From contig NZ_CP082966.1 in assembly GCF_019968605.1 (NCBI RefSeq), positions 2,157,001 to 2,221,000 of the forward strand: a DNA stretch of 64,000 bases, read 5' to 3'. Below the pieces are notes generated by a model that saw nothing but the letters and a program-made list of their open reading frames with translations, made no database searches and had not been told where the DNA came from. The position numbers were made by a program, and so were the translations under genes. Of the stretch, positions 8,144 through 18,300 are shown piece by piece (the first letter of the stretch is position 1; every line of letters starts with the position of its first letter). Source of the stretch: Polaribacter litorisediminis. GTDB lineage: Bacteria; Bacteroidota; Bacteroidia; Flavobacteriales; Flavobacteriaceae.

Positions 8144-9445
8144 ATGAAAATTACTATAAATATTTTTTGGTTTAGACGAGATCTGCGCTTACATGATAAT
8201 TGTGGTTTATATCATGCATTAACTTCAGATAAAAATGTACTTCCTATTTTTATTTTTGATGAAGACATTCTAAACAAACTTCCAAAAGATGATGCTAGAG
8301 TTACTTTTCTGCATCAAGAATTAGAAAACATACACAAACAACTTTTACACATCAATAGTGGCATCTCAATTTTTCATGGAAAGCCCCTGAACATTTTTAA
8401 TGAATTATCAAAAAAATACCACATAGAAACTGTTTTCACAAATCATGATTACGAACCCTATGCCATTCAAAGAGATCTGGAAATTAAAGAATTTTTAACC
8501 TCAAAAAAAATAATTTTCAAAACCTATAAAGATCAGGTAATTTTTGAAAGAAATGAAATTGTAAAAAAAGATGGAACTGCCTATAAAGTATATACTCCGT
8601 TTTCAAAAAAATGGATAGAAGCGTTTCAATTTAAAGGAATTCAATTTTATCCTTCGGAAGATAATTTAGAGAATTTTATTAAAAATGAGCCTCATCCTAT
8701 TTTAACTTTAGAAGAAATTGGTTTTACGGAATCTTCGATAAAGGTAGCATCTTACACCGTTTCTCCGAAACTGATTAATGCATACGAAGAAACCAGAAAT
8801 TTCCCAGCAAAAGATGCTACATCAAAATTAGGTACGCATTTAAGATTTGGGACCGTTAGTGTTCGAGAAATGGTAGATAAAGCTTCGAAAAGCAACAATA
8901 TCACTTTTTTAAAAGAACTTATTTGGCGTGAATTTTTCATGCAAATTTTATGGCATTTTCCGTATACCACAAAAAACAGTTTTAAACCTCAATATGATAG
9001 AATTATATGGAGAAATAATGAACAAGAGTTTAAAGCTTGGTGCCAAGGAAAAACAGGATATCCTTTAGTAGATGCGGGTATGAGAGAATTAAACCAAACT
9101 GGTTTTATGCACAATAGGGTTAGAATGTTGGTAGGTAGTTTTCTTTGCAAACACCTTTTAATTGACTGGAGATGGGGAGAAGCTTATTTTGCAGAAAAAT
9201 TACACGATTATGAGCAATCTAGTAACGTTGGTAATTGGCAATGGGTGGCAGGCACAGGTGTGGATGCATCTCCTTATTTTAGAATTTTTAATCCTACTAC
9301 ACAAATTCAAAAGTTTGATAAAAGTTTAGAATACATTAAAAAATGGGTTCCAGAATTTCAAGAATTCACTTATTGTAAGGAAATTGTTGATCATAAATTT
9401 GCTCGAGAACGCTGTTTAAAAGTATACAAAGAGGCTGTGAAATAA
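8144..9445 (+). CDS. phrB: Class I deoxyribodipyrimidine photolyase
   Basis: A CPD photolyase that uses blue light and FADH- to split cyclobutane dimers. The N-terminal domain begins INIFWFRRDLRLHDN. The catalytic domain has ELIWREFFMQILWHFP, GKTGYPLVDAGMRELNQTG and the flavin/substrate loop SSNVGNWQWVAGTGVD followed by YFRIFNP. Both Trp residues that flank the lesion are present, unlike in the 2839 gene. The length of 433 aa is typical. It stands 114 bp after the SRPBCC gene, behind a weak terminator, so it may have its own promoter. The symbol follows the E. coli enzyme. Confidence 0.95.
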   Translation: MKITINIFWFRRDLRLHDNCGLYHALTSDKNVLPIFIFDEDILNKLPKDDARVTFLHQELENIHKQLLHINSGISIFHGKPLNIFNELSKKYHIETVFTNHDYEPYAIQRDLEIKEFLTSKKIIFKTYKDQVIFERNEIVKKDGTAYKVYTPFSKKWIEAFQFKGIQFYPSEDNLENFIKNEPHPILTLEEIGFTESSIKVASYTVSPKLINAYEETRNFPAKDATSKLGTHLRFGTVSVREMVDKASKSNNITFLKELIWREFFMQILWHFPYTTKNSFKPQYDRIIWRNNEQEFKAWCQGKTGYPLVDAGMRELNQTGFMHNRVRMLVGSFLCKHLLIDWRWGEAYFAEKLHDYEQSSNVGNWQWVAGTGVDASPYFRIFNPTTQIQKFDKSLEYIKKWVPEFQEFTYCKEIVDHKFARERCLKVYKEAVK

Positions 9446-9529
9446 TTTCTGCCTTATTGTTTAAAAATAAGTCGTTTTTAATTTGCTCAACTTCAATTTT
9501 TATATTTTATTTGCACACCTTAAATAAAA

Positions 9530-9603
9530 GCCGATGTAGCTCAGCTGGCTAGAGCAGCTGATTTGTAATCAGCAGGTCGTGGGTTCGAGTCCCTCCATCG
9601 GCT
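9530..9603 (+). tRNA. tRNA-Thr (anticodon TGT)
   Basis: A 74-base tRNA without the encoded CCA. The acceptor stem GCCGATG pairs with CATCGGC, with discriminator T at 9603. The D arm is AGCTCAGCTGGCTAGAGC, the anticodon stem GCTGA/TCAGC encloses loop TTTGTAA with TGT at 9564-9566, and the T arm has GGTTCGAGTCC. A strong terminator follows directly. Confidence 0.97.
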
Positions 9604-9612
9604 CTTCTTTTT

Positions 9613-9650
9613 AAAAGTCTCAAAAAAATATTTTTTTTTGAGACTTTTTT
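9613..9650 (+). terminator. Rho-independent terminator after tRNA-Thr
   Basis: AAAAGTCTCAAAAAAA and its complement TTTTTTTGAGACTTTT form a long stem ending in a run of T, starting 10 bases after the tRNA. The symmetric A and T tracts could also stop transcription from the other side. Confidence 0.85.
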
Positions 9651-10224
9651 CTTTTACCAAAAGCACGCACCTAATGGAGCATCCAAGCTATGGTTTCATT
9701 AAAAATTTTAAAATATATTTTCCAAAATATGGAAACCCGCAAAATAAAGATATTTAATCCATGTATATTGCGCATTTATTCCATTTTAGACCTATAATGC
9801 CACAATAAATCATTTCTTTTTTGCTTACTATTTTTAAAAAATAACCGTAACGAAAGCTGCGCTAGTTCTTTTTTAATTTCAATTTATCAAAAAATAATTC
9901 AATTTATTTACAAGGCGTAATAAATCTAAATTAACATGAAACGTGCAACAAGATTTTTAAAAAACCATTTAAAATAAGGCAACCAAAAATATCCCTTTCT
10001 TTTATCGAGCATTTTAAAAAAAAGGTGGCAAATAAAAGCAAACTATATAAATTAAGCTTGGTTACTCTGATGCTCTTAATGGCATAGAATTTATAAAAAA
10101 TGTAATCCTGAATGAATTTTCAATGGTGTATATTTCTTACAATCATTAAACGTGCTTTGAATTGTTATAAATGTGTTTCTTCTTTTTAAAGATATTTTTT
10201 TAATCCTAACAACATAGAATTTCC
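9651..10224. other. Non-coding stretch without recognised features
   Basis: About 570 bases of A/T-rich sequence between the tRNA terminator and the secreted nuclease-like gene. I see no ORF of interest, no repeat shared with the rest of the window and no clear TAnnTTTG element. Confidence 0.6.
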
Positions 10225-11124
10225 ATGATCAAAAATTTATTTTTAACAGTATTATTAGTCCTTTTTAATTTTAACTATTTCTCTTATACAAAAATTGAAA
10301 AGGAGAAAAATTACGTAAAAGTAGATCATCAGAAAAAAGTACATTATCAGAAATATAAAAGTGATTTAAAAATTCTGACATGGAATATTCAAAACCTCGG
10401 AAGAACCAAAAACAACCAAGAAATACATACAATGGCTCAAATCATCAAAAACTATGATATTGTTGGTATTCAAGAAATTACAGCTAAAGATCCCGCAGGT
10501 GCGCAAGCTGTAGCTAGAATAGCAGATGCCTTAAATAGGTTAGGAAATAAATGGGATTATACAATCAGCAACCCCACTAAAAGTCCCTCTAGTTATATCA
10601 GTGAACGTTATGCTTTTATTTGGAAAACTTCAAAATTAAAGCTTTTAAAAAAAGCTGCTCTAGATGCTAGTTTAGAAAATGTTATCGAAAGAGAACCTTA
10701 TTTGGCGCAATTTGAAATCAAAAAAAATAAAAAAGTATTTTATTTTATCAATATTCATGCACGGGTTTACAGTAAAAATCCAGAAATGGAAATTGCTTAT
10801 TTTAAGAAATATCCTAAAAAATTAAACACAGATGCTTTTATAATTCTAGGTGATTTTAACCTGAATGAAAAACATAATGTTTGGAATCCTTTATATAAAA
10901 AAGGATTCCAACCCGCTATCAAAAATACTGCAACAACCTTAAAACGAAAGTGCAAAAATGGTCAATATTTGAATCATCCGATAGATAATATTTACTTTAA
11001 TAGTCATAAAATGAAACGGGTAAATTCAGGGATTATCGACTTTGTAAATGGATGTACAAATCTATATAATGCAAGATTCATCTCAGATCATTTGCCCGTT
11101 TTTTTAGAAGTTATGATTCCATAA
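10225..11124 (+). CDS. Secreted endonuclease/exonuclease/phosphatase (DNase I-like) protein
   Basis: A 299-residue protein with an N-terminal hydrophobic signal segment (NLFLTVLLVLFNFNYFSY) followed by an EEP domain. Motifs in order are LTWNIQNLG, DIVGIQEI (metal-binding Glu), FFINIHAR-like FINIHARV (His), IILGDFNLNE (Asp and Asn) and ISDHLPVFLEV (Asp-His). These are the DNase I/exonuclease III-type catalytic residues. It probably acts on extracellular DNA or phosphoesters in the periplasm or outside. It stands alone, with about 290 bp before the lipid operon. The exact substrate is not clear. Confidence 0.86.
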   Translation: MIKNLFLTVLLVLFNFNYFSYTKIEKEKNYVKVDHQKKVHYQKYKSDLKILTWNIQNLGRTKNNQEIHTMAQIIKNYDIVGIQEITAKDPAGAQAVARIADALNRLGNKWDYTISNPTKSPSSYISERYAFIWKTSKLKLLKKAALDASLENVIEREPYLAQFEIKKNKKVFYFINIHARVYSKNPEMEIAYFKKYPKKLNTDAFIILGDFNLNEKHNVWNPLYKKGFQPAIKNTATTLKRKCKNGQYLNHPIDNIYFNSHKMKRVNSGIIDFVNGCTNLYNARFISDHLPVFLEVMIP

Positions 11125-11414
11125 CCTCTCAACTTTATTTTTATAATACACACCTTTTTTCCGCTGATAGCATGTTTGAAGTTTACACAAAATGAATTCT
11201 TGAAATTTTTATTTGATGACAGATTGAAAATTATGCTCAGGAATGCTTCTTAAAAACATGCTTATTTATATCTAAATAAAACTATTAAAAACTAAGTTTC
11301 AGCCTTATGCAATCTAACTAATTTTATTTATCTTGCAGAGTTACTAAAATTATTGATAAAACTTTACTGTATCTATAATTTTTACTCAATTTGAATACAT
11401 AAAATTAGAAATTC

Positions 11415-13250
11415 ATGCCCAAGAAAGTTATAAAAGATATTTTACAAGGAACTTTAGACGATTCTGTGCAACAAATATCTGGGCAAGATGCTGCCTTTTT
11501 ATATGCAGAATCTCCAACAAGTCCCATGCATATAGCAACCTTAACCATTGTAGATGGGGCTTTAAAATTTGAAGATTTTAAAGACATCGTTGCCTCTAAA
11601 CTTCATTTAATTCCGAAATTTAGAAAACGCCTTTTAAATGTGCCCATGAATTTAGATTATCCGTATTGGGTTGATGATCCTAACTTTGATATTGATTTAC
11701 ACATTAATAGGCTCAAACTACCCGATCCTTCAGACTGGAGTACATTAAGAGAGATGACCTCATCAATTTTTAGCAATTCTTTAGATTTAAGAAGACCCTT
11801 GTGGTCTATTAGTTTTATTGAAGGTTTAGATGCTGTTTCTCAAGTACCAAAAGGATCTGTAGCCATTGTTACAAAAGTACATCATGTAATGATCGATGGC
11901 AGTTCTGGAGTAGGAATAATGGGACTTTTGTTTGATAAAAGCATTGAGGATAAAGACAAGGAAATAGCAAAACCAAAACCTTTTGAGCCAGAAGCATTGC
12001 CCGATGAACTAAGTCTGTTATTTAGAAGTTCACAAGCATTTTTTAAAGATCCTTTAAAAGCCCCAAAATTAATTGGTAACACGGCTTTTTCGTTTCTTAA
12101 AGGACAGGTAAAATGGAAATTAAATACTAAAAAATCAATTTCTAGAAGCAAGTATTCTGTTCCCAATACAATTTTCAATAAATCCGTTTCACCAAAAAGA
12201 ACCTGGGGTACCGCTATTTTATCTTTCGAAAGAATTAACACCCTTCGTAAAATGATGAACGTTAGTATTAACGATATAATTTTAGCCATTTGCGCAGGAG
12301 GAATTCGAAAATATTTAGAAGAAAGAGAAAAATTACCAGTGCAACCTTTAGTAGCAAATGTGCCGATTTCTATTCGTAAAAAAGATGATAACCAATCTAT
12401 GAATAATCAGATTTCTAACATGTTTGTTAGAATTGCAACGCATATAAAAGATCCTATTGAGCGTTTAGAATACATTCAAGAACAAACCAACGTAGGTAAA
12501 ACAAAACACAAAGCTGTGGGTGCAAAAGCTCTTTCTAAAATGGCGGATGCGGTGCCTTTTGGTTTGGCAAATTTAGCCGCTGGCTTATATAGCAAATACA
12601 ATATTAAGGAATTTCACAGACCTCCTTTTAATGTAACGATTACAAACGTTCCCGGACCACAAAAACCTTTATATTTAAGAGGTCATAAAATTCTATCCAT
12701 ATTTGGTTTAACTCCTGTTTTAGATGGTTTTGGCTTGATTATTGCAGCTTTTAGTTACAATGGTTTGGTTTCTTTAACCACCACTTCAGATGCGCGCACG
12801 ATGCCAGATGCCGATAAATTTTCTAGATATATAAGAGAATCTGCCAACGAATTAGAGAAAGTTATTATAGAACGAGGACAACAAAAAAACACTGCTAAAG
12901 TGCAACAAATGAAGAGCACCACATTTTTTAATGCCTTAAAAAAGTATATAAATGAAGATGAAATTATACGAAAACAACATATTGGTTTGTATGATTTTCA
13001 ATTAAATGCAGGAGATAGTGTCGTAAATTATCAACTTGATATTTCAGAAGAAACAACCAGTATTAGAAAGAAAAAAACAACAAAGCCTTTCGTAAAAATA
13101 GAAATTAAAGACGAAAATTTAAACAACCTTTACCAAAAGAAATTGCTGTTAGATGAGGTGATCATTCAAGGAAGAATAAAGATTACAGGAACTAAAAAGA
13201 ACTCGGATAAATTCTTAAAATTATTCACAAAATTTCTTGAAAATAATTAA
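11415..13250 (+). CDS. WS/DGAT acyltransferase with C-terminal SCP2-like domain
   Basis: A bifunctional wax ester synthase/acyl-CoA:diacylglycerol acyltransferase, which makes triacylglycerol or wax esters. The active-site HHxxxDG motif reads HHVMIDG near residue 156. The N-terminal PTSPMHIATL and the later NVPGPQKPLYLRG and PVLDGFGLIIAAFSYNG blocks are also characteristic. Bacterial members usually end near 450-500 aa. This one has 611, and its last 100 or so residues (VKIEIKDENLNNLYQKK... GRIKITG.. KFLKLFTKFL) resemble an SCP2 sterol-carrier fold, a lipid-binding module. It is the first gene of a seven-gene operon, and its stop codon overlaps the next start. The WS/DGAT assignment is firm; the SCP2 part is by pattern. 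Confidence 0.92.
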   Translation: MPKKVIKDILQGTLDDSVQQISGQDAAFLYAESPTSPMHIATLTIVDGALKFEDFKDIVASKLHLIPKFRKRLLNVPMNLDYPYWVDDPNFDIDLHINRLKLPDPSDWSTLREMTSSIFSNSLDLRRPLWSISFIEGLDAVSQVPKGSVAIVTKVHHVMIDGSSGVGIMGLLFDKSIEDKDKEIAKPKPFEPEALPDELSLLFRSSQAFFKDPLKAPKLIGNTAFSFLKGQVKWKLNTKKSISRSKYSVPNTIFNKSVSPKRTWGTAILSFERINTLRKMMNVSINDIILAICAGGIRKYLEEREKLPVQPLVANVPISIRKKDDNQSMNNQISNMFVRIATHIKDPIERLEYIQEQTNVGKTKHKAVGAKALSKMADAVPFGLANLAAGLYSKYNIKEFHRPPFNVTITNVPGPQKPLYLRGHKILSIFGLTPVLDGFGLIIAAFSYNGLVSLTTTSDARTMPDADKFSRYIRESANELEKVIIERGQQKNTAKVQQMKSTTFFNALKKYINEDEIIRKQHIGLYDFQLNAGDSVVNYQLDISEETTSIRKKKTTKPFVKIEIKDENLNNLYQKKLLLDEVIIQGRIKITGTKKNSDKFLKLFTKFLENN

Positions 13251-14185
13251 TGAGTTTTGAAACGAATACATATCAATCTTTTGATGGTGAAACTATTTTT
13301 TATTACAAATGGCCTGCCAATAAAAAGAAATCTTTAAAAGGACTTGTTCAAATTTCTCATGGTGTTGGAGAGCATGCCGGTAGATATCAATCTATGGCTA
13401 AACTCCTTCAAAAAAAAGGATATGAAGTATATGCAAATGATCATCGCATTCATGGATTATCTGCAAAAAATGAAGATCATTTGGGTTTTTATGATGGTGA
13501 TGATTATTTTTCTGATGCTATTGCTGATATGCGAAAGTTAACAGCAATTATCAAAAAAGAGCATCCGAATAAAAAAATAATCCTTTTTGGTCATAGCATG
13601 GGTTCCTTATTAAGTAGAGAATATGTTACGATGTATGGAGAAGATGTAGCCGCTTTAATTTTATCTGGAACTGCTAGTTTTTTTAGAGGTACAGGAGCCA
13701 TTGGTTTAGTAAGTGCTCAATTTTTCAGCAAATTAAATGGAAGACATAGAAGTAACGAAATTTTAAAAAATCTGTTTTTTAATCAATTTAATAAAAAATT
13801 TAAACCCAATAGAACCAGAGTAGATTGGATTAGTAGAGATGAATATGAAGTAGATCTATTTGAAGCGGATCCTTTAAGAATTGAAGATTTTTCTTTGAGT
13901 GTTTTTTTAGATATTTTAAAAGGAAGTAAAAAAGTAAATACACCCTTAACTTTTAAAAATACCCCTCAAGATTTACCTATTTATATTTTTTCTGGTGATA
14001 AAGATCCTGTAGGAGAAATGGGAAAAGGCGTGAAAAAGGTGGCAGCAAACTATAAAAAAGCAGGCATTAAAAACCTTACTTTAAAATTATATGAAGGTGG
14101 CAGACATGAAATGCTGAACGAAGTGAATAAAAAAGAAGTTGAAAAAGATGTTTTAAATTGGTTACAAAAAACAATTCAAGCTTAA
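13250..14185 (+). CDS. Alpha/beta hydrolase, monoacylglycerol lipase type
   Basis: A 311-residue serine hydrolase. Its opening (FDGETIFYYKWPANKKKSLKGLVQISHGVGEHAGRY) and oxyanion region are typical of monoacylglycerol lipases and lysophospholipases (Hydrolase_4). The nucleophile is in GHSMGS near residue 116, the acid probably in IFSGDKDPVG, and the His in GGRHEMLNE. There is no signal peptide, so it acts in the cytoplasm. The ATG overlaps the DGAT stop (TAATG), indicating coupled translation. In this operon it could release fatty acids from stored glycerides. Confidence 0.9.
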   Translation: MSFETNTYQSFDGETIFYYKWPANKKKSLKGLVQISHGVGEHAGRYQSMAKLLQKKGYEVYANDHRIHGLSAKNEDHLGFYDGDDYFSDAIADMRKLTAIIKKEHPNKKIILFGHSMGSLLSREYVTMYGEDVAALILSGTASFFRGTGAIGLVSAQFFSKLNGRHRSNEILKNLFFNQFNKKFKPNRTRVDWISRDEYEVDLFEADPLRIEDFSLSVFLDILKGSKKVNTPLTFKNTPQDLPIYIFSGDKDPVGEMGKGVKKVAANYKKAGIKNLTLKLYEGGRHEMLNEVNKKEVEKDVLNWLQKTIQA

Positions 14186-14191
14186 ACTAAA

Positions 14192-15364
14192 ATGGAAAAA
14201 AACAAAACATTATATAAAACTTTTACGGAGTTAGCCCTCAAAGTAGTTTTATCGAAAGGCATGGATTTGTCAGAAGCAAAAAAAGTGGTCATCCAGAAAT
14301 TTGAAAATCATCCTTTTGAAAAAATGATTATTGGGCTTATAGATGATAAAGAATTGAATGAGAAGAATGTGAACACTCTATTATATGATTGTATTTCTGT
14401 TTGTGAAGATTTTGGCCCCGATAGAGATTATATAACCTTAGAGATTGTGCTTAGTCGCATAAATGACATTCCTACTCGAAAAAAAGGAACTAATGAAGTA
14501 TCAGAAAAGGTATTAAAAAAATTCGTAGATTTTGTGGAGGTCATTAATAGAAGAATAGACGCTCCCCCACTTTTTAATATGGTTTTAGAAGGAAGATCTA
14601 TTATTGAATGGATGTCAATTTTTAGTATTTATCCCATTATACCAAAACATAAAGCTAGTAAAAATAGACCTGTTTTATTAATGCCTCCTTATCTTGGAAA
14701 CGATTTATCTACAACATTTGTTAGAAAATATTTAAAATCCGTAGGCTTTAAAACCTATAAATGGGATTTAGGAGTTAATACCATAAATTCAAAATCTTTG
14801 CCTAAACTCATTGAGAAATTAGACGATATTTACGAAAAACACCAAGAAAAAGTGAGTCTAGTTGGCTGGAGTGGTGGTGGTATTTTTGCAAAAATAATAG
14901 CCAATAGATATCCTGAAAAAGTAGAACAATTGGTTACCATTGGATCTCCTGTTTGGGGTGTAAAAAACATGAAAACACCACTCATAAAAATTTTAGAATT
15001 TTTACGTGGTAAACATCTAAAAGAAAGAAATGCAAAGTTTTTAAAAGAACTAGAAATGATTCCTGAAGTTCCTATCACCTGCATTTATACAAAAACTGAT
15101 GGTTTATTACCTTGGAAACACTGTATGGAAGCTGAAACACTTAGAAATGACATTCAAAATATAGAAGTTTTTGGTAGTCATTGTGGTATGGGTGCAAATG
15201 CATCCGTTTTATTAACGGTTGCCAATTCATTAAATGCAAATATTACGGGCAAAAAACCTCAAGGATTTATACCAAAAATCGAATCTTTATTTTTTCCAGA
15301 ATTCTGGGAGCAAAAAGGATTTTCAAAATTTACAAACCTTTTTTTAATGAAGTATGGAGCATAA
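14192..15364 (+). CDS. Alpha/beta hydrolase (lipase/esterase-like)
   Basis: A 390-residue protein with a helical N-terminal part of about 130 residues (LALKVVLSKGMDLSEAKKVV...) followed by an alpha/beta hydrolase domain. The lipase box is LVGWSGGGIFA near residue 225, and the probable His lies in FGSHCGMGANASVL. The YTKTDGLLPW segment could supply the acid. PHA synthases have Cys in the lipase box; here it is Ser. It starts 6 bp after the previous hydrolase and overlaps the GPAT-HAD-AGPAT gene by 11 bp. A lipase or acyltransferase acting on the operon's lipids is likely. Confidence 0.82.
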   Translation: MEKNKTLYKTFTELALKVVLSKGMDLSEAKKVVIQKFENHPFEKMIIGLIDDKELNEKNVNTLLYDCISVCEDFGPDRDYITLEIVLSRINDIPTRKKGTNEVSEKVLKKFVDFVEVINRRIDAPPLFNMVLEGRSIIEWMSIFSIYPIIPKHKASKNRPVLLMPPYLGNDLSTTFVRKYLKSVGFKTYKWDLGVNTINSKSLPKLIEKLDDIYEKHQEKVSLVGWSGGGIFAKIIANRYPEKVEQLVTIGSPVWGVKNMKTPLIKILEFLRGKHLKERNAKFLKELEMIPEVPITCIYTKTDGLLPWKHCMEAETLRNDIQNIEVFGSHCGMGANASVLLTVANSLNANITGKKPQGFIPKIESLFFPEFWEQKGFSKFTNLFLMKYGA

Positions 15365-18300
15365 TTTAAAAAATATTATAGACAATCCTAAATTTCAAGA
15401 AGAATTAGCATCGATTGCCCAAGAGCATTCATTGGATGTTTTGGATGTTCAAAAAGAAGGTGCAGCATGCATTTCAGAATTGTATTCGCAACAGCATCCC
15501 ATTGCAAATATGTTATCTATAAAAGGGTTTCAATTTATGATGTCTAAAGCGTACAATAACAAGATAGATATTGATCCGCAAGAAATAAAAAAGCTCATGA
15601 AATTAATGCGACAAAATTCAGTTGCATTTATTTTAACGCACAAAACCTATTTAGATACAGTTGTTTTAGTAACTACTTTAGCACGCTACGGAATGCCAAT
15701 TCCGTATACTTTTGGTGGTATTAATTTGGCGTTTCCTGGATTTAAACAATTAGGAAAAAACTCAGGTTTAATTTTTATCCGAAGAAGTTTTAAAGATGAT
15801 CTGGTATACAAGACCGCTTTAAGACATTATATTTCTTGTATCATAGAAAATGGCGATCATTTAACCTGGAATATCGAGGGAACTCGTTCAAGAACAGGTA
15901 AGATTGTGTATCCGCAAATGGGGATTTTAAAATACATCATGAAAGGTGCACAAGAAAGCACTAGAAATATAAAATATGTACCTGTTTCTATTGTTTATGA
16001 TCTAATTCCTGATGTAAAACAAATGACGGAAGAAGGCAAAGGAAAAGAGAAAAAATCTGAAGACATCAAGGCTTTTTTAAACTATTTTAAAAAATTAGGA
16101 CATGAATATGGTAAAGCCGCCATCCGTTTTGGAGAACCTGTGGAGCCTGGCGAACATCAAAATGCTATTATTCCAGATATTGAAGAAGATAGTTATTCTG
16201 ATAAAAACACTTTACCTCGTTTTGCTTTTGAATTGATTCATAAAGCCAATATGATTACGCCTGTAACGACCGTTTCTTTAGTTTGCAACGTGTTGCTCAA
16301 CAATTTTGCACTGACTAAAAAAGAGATTGAAACTGACGTCATTAAATTGATGAATTACATTGAGCAACGAAAAAAAGATGTTTTAATTGAGCGTGGAAAA
16401 AGTATTAGCGCCTCCGTTCAAAAAGCTTTAAACTTATTAAAAAGCTCTGGCATTGTTCAAAAAAATAAAGCAGGTTATAAAACCCAATATAGTTTGGCGC
16501 CAGCAGAATTTTTATCAGCAACTTATTATGCAAATATGGCTGCTGCACATTTGTATCATAGAGCGTTTATAGAAATGGCTTTGGTGAAAATTAAAGATAA
16601 AAAAACCAATAGAATTTTATCTTTTTGGGAGGAAATAATGCGTTTAAGAAATCTATTTAAATTCGAATTTTTCTACACGAACAAACCCCAATTTAGCTCT
16701 GAAATTGAAGCAGAATTAAATTTATTTGATAAAAACTGGAGGGCTATTATAAGTGATCCGGAAGGAGATATTGAAAACTTATTATTAAAACAAGAATTAT
16801 TTGTTTCTAAAGGATTGTTGCTTATTTACCTAGAATCTAACAAAGTAGTGTGCCACACCTTAAGTACTTGGGATTTAGAGGATGAATTTTCGGACAGCGA
16901 ATTTATAGAACTTTGTCTTTTTAAAGGAAAAGAATTGCATTGGCAAAATAGAATTAGCAGAGTAGACAGCGTTTCTAAACCCTTTTTAGTAAGCGCTTTA
17001 CGATTGGCAAAAAATAGTAAACTTACACCTATTGATAAAAAAATCGATTTTAAAGAATTAGATGTTTGGATGCATTTATTAGACAACCTAACCGAGCGTC
17101 TTTACTTTTTACAAAAATTAGAATTGGTCAGAGTCAAAAAAAATGTCAATGAAAATTCTGATAAAAATGAAATGGTTCCGGGTGCAGAATTAGAAAGTAT
17201 TTCTACAGAAATCTCAAAAGATGAAGAAGGACCACATATTGCTGCTTTTTTCGACTTAGACAGAACAATTATTAATGATTTTTCTGCAAAACAGTTTATT
17301 AAATCTCGTTTATTAAGCGGCAAATCGACGCCACAAGAATTACTCTCTCAATTTGCCACTGTTGTTGCCTATGCTATTGGTAATAGAGATTTTGAGACGC
17401 TTACTAAAATATCCGCTTTGGGCGTAAAAGGCATTAAAGAAAAGCAATTTATAGATTTAGGAGAAGAAATTTATCAAGAACATTTGGCTTCCACAATTTA
17501 CCCCGAATCAAGAACATTAATTGCATCGCATTTAGAAAAAGGACATCAAGTGGTTATTATTTCTGCAGCCACTCGGTATCAAGTTACACCCGTTGCCAAT
17601 GCATTAGGAATTAAAAACATTTTCTGTACCGAAATGGAAGTGCAGAAAGGAAAATTTACAGGCGTTATTTCAGAAATGTGTTGGTCGGAAGGAAAAGCAA
17701 GAGCCGGACGTACCTTTGCAAAATCAAATACTATTGACCTTTCTAAAAGTTTCTTTTACACGGATAGTATCGATGATTATCCTTTGTTAGAAATTATTGG
17801 AAAACCTATTGCCACAAATCCTGATAATAAGCTCTCTCAACTAGCGTTCGAAAACAATTGGCCAATTCTTCGTTTTAAAGAAAACACAAGAAAACCTCTA
17901 GTTAACGGGTTAAGAACCGGTTTAGCTGCTGCTAGTTTGTACCCATCTGCATTAAAAGGCATTCTTAAAGGTGTCTTATCCATGTCTCATAAAGAAGGGG
18001 TAAATACAACCATCTCAAGCATTGGAGATTTAGGTACTAAATTAGCCGGTTTAGATATTAATATCAAAGGAAAACACAATTTAAAAGACCATAGACCCGC
18101 AGTTTTTTGCTTTAACCATCAATCTTCTGCCGACTTTTTTATTATTTTAAAATTATTAAGAAAAGACGTTACAGGAATTGCTAAAAAAGAATTAGAAATG
18201 ACTCCTTTCGGTCCAGTATTCAAAGCCATGGGAGCAATTTTTATTGATCGATCAAACAAAAATAAAGCCCTAGCATCTATGAAAAATGCTACTGAAATTC

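Noticed and set aside
14192..15364. PHA synthase (phaC)
   Set aside because: The lipase box is GWSGGG with Ser; PHA synthases use Cys in that box, and no phaE or phaB is nearby.
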